Assembly: GCF_047511655.1 (NCBI RefSeq)
Contig: NC_133397.1
Location: 47,568,001 to 47,632,000, forward strand
Origin: Castor canadensis
Taxonomy: Eukaryota; Chordata; Mammalia; Rodentia; Castoridae
Direction of reading: 5' to 3'
Length of the DNA: 64,000 nt
Shown in pieces: positions 59,000-64,000 of this stretch. The notes beneath the pieces are model-generated. The model did no database searches. It was not told the origin of the DNA and was given only the letters and a program-made list of their open reading frames with translations. How positions within the stretch are numbered: position 1 is the first letter of the stretch; each line of letters opens with the position of its first letter. The translations under genes were made by a program, and so were the position numbers.

Positions 59000-59382
59000 A
59001 ACTCTGAAATGGACTTTTCTTTAAGGCTCCACCAGCTCTAACCACTACAATCCTAGGGAAAATATCTTTAAGCATACATATAAAAACAAAGTTAATAAGG
59101 GTATGAGAGTAAATATTGCACTGTAATGAGAACTTGGGAATAGAAGAAAATTGGAAGATTAAAAAGACCACAAAATAAACAGCAACTGAGTTGGTCTTTA
59201 AAAATGAGCAGGATCAAGAAAACCTAAAGGTACAGGATTATGTCTTTTTTGTAATCAATGTTTCCAATAACTAATGTCATTTTTTCCTAGCACAATAAAG
59301 AGAGTAGGAAAGTGATGATAAAGACAGACCTTGGTAAGATTCTTTTTCTGTCAGTGGTTTATACTGTTTTTGTTATTGTTAT

Positions 59383-59464
59383 TTCTTGCAATGCTGGGGA
59401 TTGAACCTAGGGCCTTGTGCATGTGAGGTAAATGCTCTATTACTTAGCTACATTCTTAACCCTC
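59383..59464 (-). repeat. ID-like SINE
   Basis: 'atgctggggattgaacctag', 'ggccttgtgcatgtgaggta' and 'aatgctctattacttagcta'. Confidence 0.85.
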
Positions 59465-59489
59465 CCGTGAATGGTTTACATTAGAGGAA

Positions 59490-59715
59490 GAACTTAGGCA
59501 CTAGAATTCAATATCCTAGATTACAACAGCTCTACAAATTACTAGCTATGTAACTTCAGGACAATTCACTAAACCCCTCTACTCTTCACCTTTAAAATGT
59601 GCAAAAAAATAGGGATGAGCTCACTGAATGGGATTTATTGAGATAAGTAAGATTTTCCATTAATAAGTAATATGAAACACAACATAGCACGTAGCATATA
59701 GCAAATTCTTAGTAT
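59490..59715 (+). repeat. MIR SINE
   Basis: 'ctacaaattactagctatgt', 'aacttcaggacaattcacta' and 'acatagcacgtagcatatag' follow the MIR order in sense orientation. Confidence 0.75.
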
Positions 59716-60009
59716 CAGGGCTGTTATTTGTTATTGATATTATTGTTAATATTACCATGCTCACTATCACATTACATTTCTCATCCAGGTATTTAAATAG
59801 TAAACATATAAAGAAGAAAAAAACTTTTAGCTTTATGATTAAATAGAAACAAAATAATATACATTGCTGTTACACTGTGAACATGTTACTTTCTAAACTA
59901 CAGAGAAAAAAAGGATTTTAAAACTAAGTTTTCACTATTATAGGGCATATAAAAGTTGACAGCATAAAAGAATCAGCAGGCAAATCATCTTAAATCCATT
60001 TTTTTAAGA

Positions 60010-60190
60010 AGTCAAAGATGTAAGGAAAGAATGTAGGCGGGTGAATATGGTGGGTGAAACCATTTCAGGAATGGGGGAAGTGAGGGAATGGAAAATGATA
60101 GAGGGGGTAGATTCCACTATGATACACTGTAAGAACTTTAGTCAATGTCACAATGTACCCACAGTACAACAATTAAAAAAAATTTTTTAA
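60010..60190 (+). repeat. L1 3' end, older type
   Basis: 'gaatggaaaatgatagaggg', 'actatgatacactgtaagaa' and 'aatgtcacaatgtacccaca', followed by an A-rich end, match an L1 3'UTR family different from that at 40867. Confidence 0.6.
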
Positions 60191-60240
60191 AGGAAATCAA
60201 GTCCATTTTTTTTTTATAAAGATAGATTACAGAATTTACT

Positions 60241-60309
60241 TTTCCTGGCCACTGGGGTTTCAACCCAGGGAAGCAAAGTGTTCTACAGCTTGAGCTATAT
60301 CCCTAGCAC
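60241..60309 (-). repeat. ID-like SINE fragment
   Basis: 'ctggggtttcaacccaggga' and 'ttgagctatatccctagcac'. Adjacent to a second copy at 60311. Confidence 0.75.
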
Positions 60310-60310
60310 A

Positions 60311-60397
60311 TTTTTTTTTGGCAGTATAGGGATTTGAACTCCAGGTCTGATGCTTACTAGGCAAGTGCTCTACCACCTGAGCCACTCCACCAGCCCC
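60311..60397 (-). repeat. ID-like SINE
   Basis: T9 tail, then 'gggatttgaactccaggtct', 'aggcaagtgctctaccacct' and 'gagccactccaccagcccc'. Near-complete unit in the same orientation as its neighbour. Confidence 0.88.
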
Positions 60398-61630
60398 AAA
60401 TCCATTTTTATATGAACAAATGCTACTTCATAAAAATGTCTGGTTCTCAAAGTGCTCAAAAGCATTTTATCATCAAAAAATCACTGTTGGTGAGAAGCTA
60501 AAATAAATGTAGATGTACTCACTATTCCCTAGCTTATTAAAAGCCACTGATTATAAAATGAATGACTTGTAAGGTATATAATACTGTACCATAAATCAAG
60601 TCTAACCAAAGACTATTTGAAGAAATTTAATGACTAGATAACATTTATAAGTAATCTATACGTTTTCTGTAAATGAATATAGTAAAAAGAAAATATCAGG
60701 TCTGAGATTCAAGACACCCACCTTTTAGTACTGGTTCTACAGTTGTGATTAATAAAGGACATTAGTCATATATAGTTTCTCTTTTTCCTTCAGAAGCTAC
60801 CGTGACTCACATTTAGTACAAAAATATACATGAGTCCTATATTCAAATTTCCATCAGTGTATCCAAATCAATGAGGCCTTACTACTGGCATTAATCTTGC
60901 CAAATATAATTTTAAAACATTCCCTTTCCTCTTTAAATCTAGAGTTTGGGATACAGGAAACTTAAATATTTTTATTCATACCAGTCTTTTAAACTGAGAC
61001 ACATTTTTAAAGTGCCACACATCATTAAAACTTCAGGAAAACAATACATAATCCTGCAATTTTTAAGTAATTATAAACTACACTGTTATAGTAACTGTAT
61101 GAGAGGAGTTTTAAAAAATGCTGGAAAAGCTTCTTAAATCTGATGGATGTTTTGGAATAGCATCCATCCAAACTTTGATCCAAACTCTCCAATCTCCACA
61201 CCTTCATTTCCTGCATCAGTATTTACTGGTTAGTTAACATTATGTCAAACCATTACTGTTAGCCCATTCGTTTCACTATTTGTTTCAATCATTAAAACCC
61301 AATGAAAATAAAGCTTTCAAAAAGTGAAACTCTGCTCTTACATGACTGGACCAGACCACGTAAGTGGCAGAACATGAATATGAACCCAGTCTTCCTGTTG
61401 ATAAAACTCACATTCTCTATTCATGATTATCAAACTGAAGACCCAGCACATTAAAGTTCTTCAAAATGTTACATGTTTGTATGCCTAATGATTAGGCAGA
61501 AGGTAGGCAGATAATTATTATACATGAAATCAATCACAAGGACTAAGAAGAAAGTATAAGTGCAATTCCTAAGATAGGCTAATAAGAGACACAAATTTTA
61601 ATGTGACTATTCTGTACTGCTGTAAGATGC

Positions 61631-61657
61631 AAAAAAAAAAAAAAAAAAGGGGGGGGG
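61631..61657 (+). repeat. A18-G9 homopolymer junction
   Basis: Eighteen A followed directly by nine G. No SINE body is seen on either side. Confidence 0.95.
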
Positions 61658-62804
61658 CTCTTCCCCCAATACAGGTACTTTCCTGTAGCAGAATAATTAA
61701 TCAAGTTGTTGCAAATGTCTTCTAAGAGCCATGTGAATGGAGTTAAATAAAATTAGGGTGCATCTAATGAAAACACTTATTTAGCTATTAAAGAAATTAT
61801 AGAGATCTATATTATCCTAAAAATGTCTATAATGTTATATGAAAACAGAGTATTACAAAAAAAGACTCATAGTTCCACTTAAAACATGTCTAACTATGAG
61901 CTGTGAAAAGGTATCTATTAAACAATGCTTTTTCTTCTGGGTAGTGGGATTATGGATGAGTTTTACTTCTTCATTCTTTTCTGTGCTATCTGAAATTGCC
62001 CCATTCTAACAGCAAGCATGAATTACAACTATAATCAGAAGTTCACCTTCTTCAATCCCTACTCAAAAACCACTAAAAATACCTGTAGCATGACTGTCTC
62101 CCACCCACCATGCAGGCTTTCTTACTGTAAAGAGAATGCACTTTCAGCTAGCTTAATAAAATTTGGACACAGTTAAAATTTTAAGTCTCTAAGTTGAAAA
62201 TTTGGGTGTTTGATGTTGAATTAAGTCAACTTCCTCAAAGCTTATGATAGTGGTATAATTATGTATAATCCCTAACCTTCTACACCTCCTTTCCCCGTTA
62301 CATGTTTCTTAGCAATAAGGTCTTTTAATGATCGGAGGAACTCTGGAAATCATACATGCAAGCTACACATACTGCATGACAATATGTAGACATCATGAAA
62401 GACACACTGAAATAAGCCCAGGAATGCTGTGGTACAGCTGCTCACTAGACCATTAGGAAAATACAAGCCAGAGATGAGACAACTGAGCACTGATATCACA
62501 CATAAGAAAGAATGAATACATTCTACAATAGGAAGGTCTAAGAGGCAATCAACAGTGCTACCAAAGGCATTGGGAAAGGTATAGAAGGATTTCAATTTTG
62601 TTTTGTAAAGGAATATAAGAGATTGCTAGTGAAGTTGCAGAATGAAAAAGTGTTAATTTTTAGCAAAATAAGGTTGTTGTCTTAACTGATCTTGCCAATA
62701 GTATTTCTAGTCCCATAGATTCCTTCAATTGGTTTTAATTTTTAAAAAACTGAAAGATTAAATTCATCCAGGATTGTTGGTTCTTGATATGGATAAGGGT
62801 CATA

Positions 62805-63571
62805 AAACTCAACAAAATACCAATAAACCCAATTCTGTTAAAAGGATTATGTATCATAGCTCAGTGGGATTTAGCCCAGAAATACAAGGTTGGTTCAACA
62901 TATGAATATTGAGCCACAAGATACACCATGTTAATAGAATAAGAACAAAAGACATGATCACTGCAATAGATGCAGAAAAAGCATGTGATAAGACCCAAAA
63001 CACCTTTCTTGATAACAGTCAACAAAGTAGGAACAGAAGGGACCATACTCAACCTGATAAACAGCACCTACAAAAACCCAAGCTAGTATCATACTTAACA
63101 GGGAAAGACTGAAATCCTCCCTCCTAAAAGAAGGATATCCTTTCTTGCCAGGCTCTTCCAAAGGTGTCCTGAGTACTAAGCAGGCCAATTAAACAACCAA
63201 AAGAAATAAAAGGCATCAAGATTAGAAAGAAAGAAACTAAACTATTTCTTATTTGCAGACAACCTGATCTCATATAGAAAAATTTCCAAGAAAAGCTATA
63301 ATTAATGATAACAAGTCCACTAAGGTTGCGAGTTAAACATTCTATTCATATTTGCATACAACAATACTACTTGGGAACAAGCTAAAAAAAATGCAAGACT
63401 TATAAACTGACTACAAATCATATGACTACAACTTAAATATGTGGCACTCATCGTTAAAGATGACTTAATTAACTGGGAAGACATCCCATTCATGAATTGG
63501 ACGACACTGTTAAGATGGAAATATTCTTTAAGTTGATATGGAGTGCAAGCCTTATCAAAACTCCAGCTCTC
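62805..63571 (+). pseudogene. L1 ORF2 (reverse transcriptase) remnant
   Basis: The sequence tracks the L1 ORF2 reverse transcriptase region: 'gggatttagcccagaaatac', 'aaggttggttcaacatatga' and a stretch translating to AIDAEKACDK (the RT active-site region reads DAEKAFDK in intact L1). Frames are broken by stops and indels. The element is interrupted at 63571 by a SINE and resumes near 63772. Confidence 0.85.
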
Positions 63572-63771
63572 AGGTAGGCACCCATGGCTCACATTTGTAA
63601 TCCTAACTACTTGGGAGGCTGAGGTTGGGAGAATCGTGGTTTGAGGCCAGCCCCAGGAAATAGTTCACGAGACCCCATTTCCAAAATAACCAGAGCAATG
63701 GACTAGAAGTATGCAAGCAGTGCAGTACTTCTTTACAAGTGCAAAGCCCACCAACGCCCCCTCCTCCCACC
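63572..63771 (+). repeat. SINE inserted into L1
   Basis: 'ggcacccatggctcacattt', 'ctacttgggaggctgaggtt' and 'tttgaggccagccccaggaa'. Near-duplicate edges aaaactccagctct (63558-63571) and aaagtccagcctct (63772-63785) mark the insertion into the L1. Confidence 0.85.
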
Positions 63772-63935
63772 AAAGTCCAGCCTCTTTTAGCAGAAACTGA
63801 TAGGCCAATGGTAAAACTCATATGGAAATGCAAGGAATCCAGACTAATCAAAACAATCATGAAAAAGAACAACAAAGTTAAAGGACTCACATGTCTCTAT
63901 TATGAAACTTCTAAAAATGCTATAATAAACTTGTG
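63772..63935 (+). pseudogene. L1 ORF2 remnant, continuation
   Basis: 'cagaaactgataggccaatg', 'gtaaaactcatatggaaatg', 'caaggaatccagactaatca' continue the L1 sequence cut at 63571. Confidence 0.8.
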
Positions 63936-63944
63936 AGTCTAAAG

Positions 63945-64000
63945 CATAAGACTGATAGTTTGATGCCAGCCTGGGATACACAGCAAGACCCTATTCTCAT
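63945..64000 (+). repeat. B1-like SINE fragment at window edge
   Basis: 'gatgccagcctgggatacac' and 'agcaagaccctattctcat' are the 3' half of a 7SL-type SINE, cut by the window end. Confidence 0.75.

Larger units (their letters stand above)
57326..64000 (-). other. RTN4: RTN4 intron upstream of the RHD exons (partial)
   Basis: 6.7 kb. It contains ID-like and composite SINEs (58482, 58684, 59383, 60241, 60311, 63572), a MIR (59490), an L1 3' end (60010), a poly(A)-poly(G) run (61631) and an L1 ORF2 piece (62805-63935). I looked for the short RTN4-C first exon and did not find it. Confidence 0.65.

Noticed and set aside
62909-63112. Functional reverse transcriptase gene
   Set aside because: Only part of L1 ORF2 is present, with stops, indels and an inserted SINE; the active-site region is altered.
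57326-64000. RTN4-C alternative first exon
   Set aside because: No - strand segment in this interval encodes the expected short N-terminus followed by a donor in the right phase; it is probably beyond the window.

Overview
This window is mammalian nuclear DNA. It has short GT/AG-bounded exons in long introns, old mammal-wide repeats (MIR, L2, MER5A-type hAT), L1 fragments and many 7SL-derived (B1/Alu-like) SINEs. Several SINEs carry a second, tRNA-derived ID-like half with the 'gtggctcaagtggtagagc' motif. That composite SINE, plus a young L1 3' end with a G-rich tract, suggests a castorimorph rodent, most likely a beaver. The species call rests on memory of repeat style and is moderate; 'rodent' is firmer.

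Two protein-coding genes meet tail to tail. On the + strand, about 2969-43350 holds the 3' part of EML6. Sixteen exons splice without a frame break into 733 codons plus a stop at 41490-41492. They encode the end of the second HELP-WD40 module, an acidic-then-basic linker, and the whole third HELP-WD40 module. On the - strand, 57325 down to about 43575 holds the 3' part of RTN4 (reticulon-4, Nogo). Six exons of 208, 139, 70, 47, 59 and 43 coding nt give the complete reticulon homology domain and the C-terminal KRKAE. The rest of RTN4, including its isoform-specific N-terminal exons, lies beyond 64000. The adjacency of the two genes matches their neighbourhood in other mammals (human 2p16) and separates EML6 from its close paralogue EML5.

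Layout: 1-2968, EML6 intron. 2969-3398, two EML6 exons. 3399-21835, an 18.4 kb intron with SINE, L2 and microsatellite sequence and a possible regulatory element near 20.2-20.6 kb. 21836-38923, thirteen EML6 exons. 38924-41467, last EML6 intron, with two nearly identical L1 3' ends in inverted orientation. 41468-43350, terminal exon and 3'UTR. 43351-43575, intergenic gap largely filled by a SINE. 43576-44521, RTN4 3'UTR. 44522-57325, RTN4 exons and introns. 57326-64000, RTN4 intron rich in SINEs and an L1 ORF2 fragment interrupted by a SINE.

The genes are not functionally linked as far as the sequence shows. EML6 is a predicted microtubule-associated WD40 protein; RTN4 shapes ER tubules and inhibits neurite growth. 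I found no tRNA or rRNA gene, CRISPR array, CpG-island promoter or intact viral gene, and no convincing new biological system. The best leads are repeat-driven: an inverted L1 pair, a microsatellite serving as a splice-acceptor tract, and candidate noncoding regulatory sequence.
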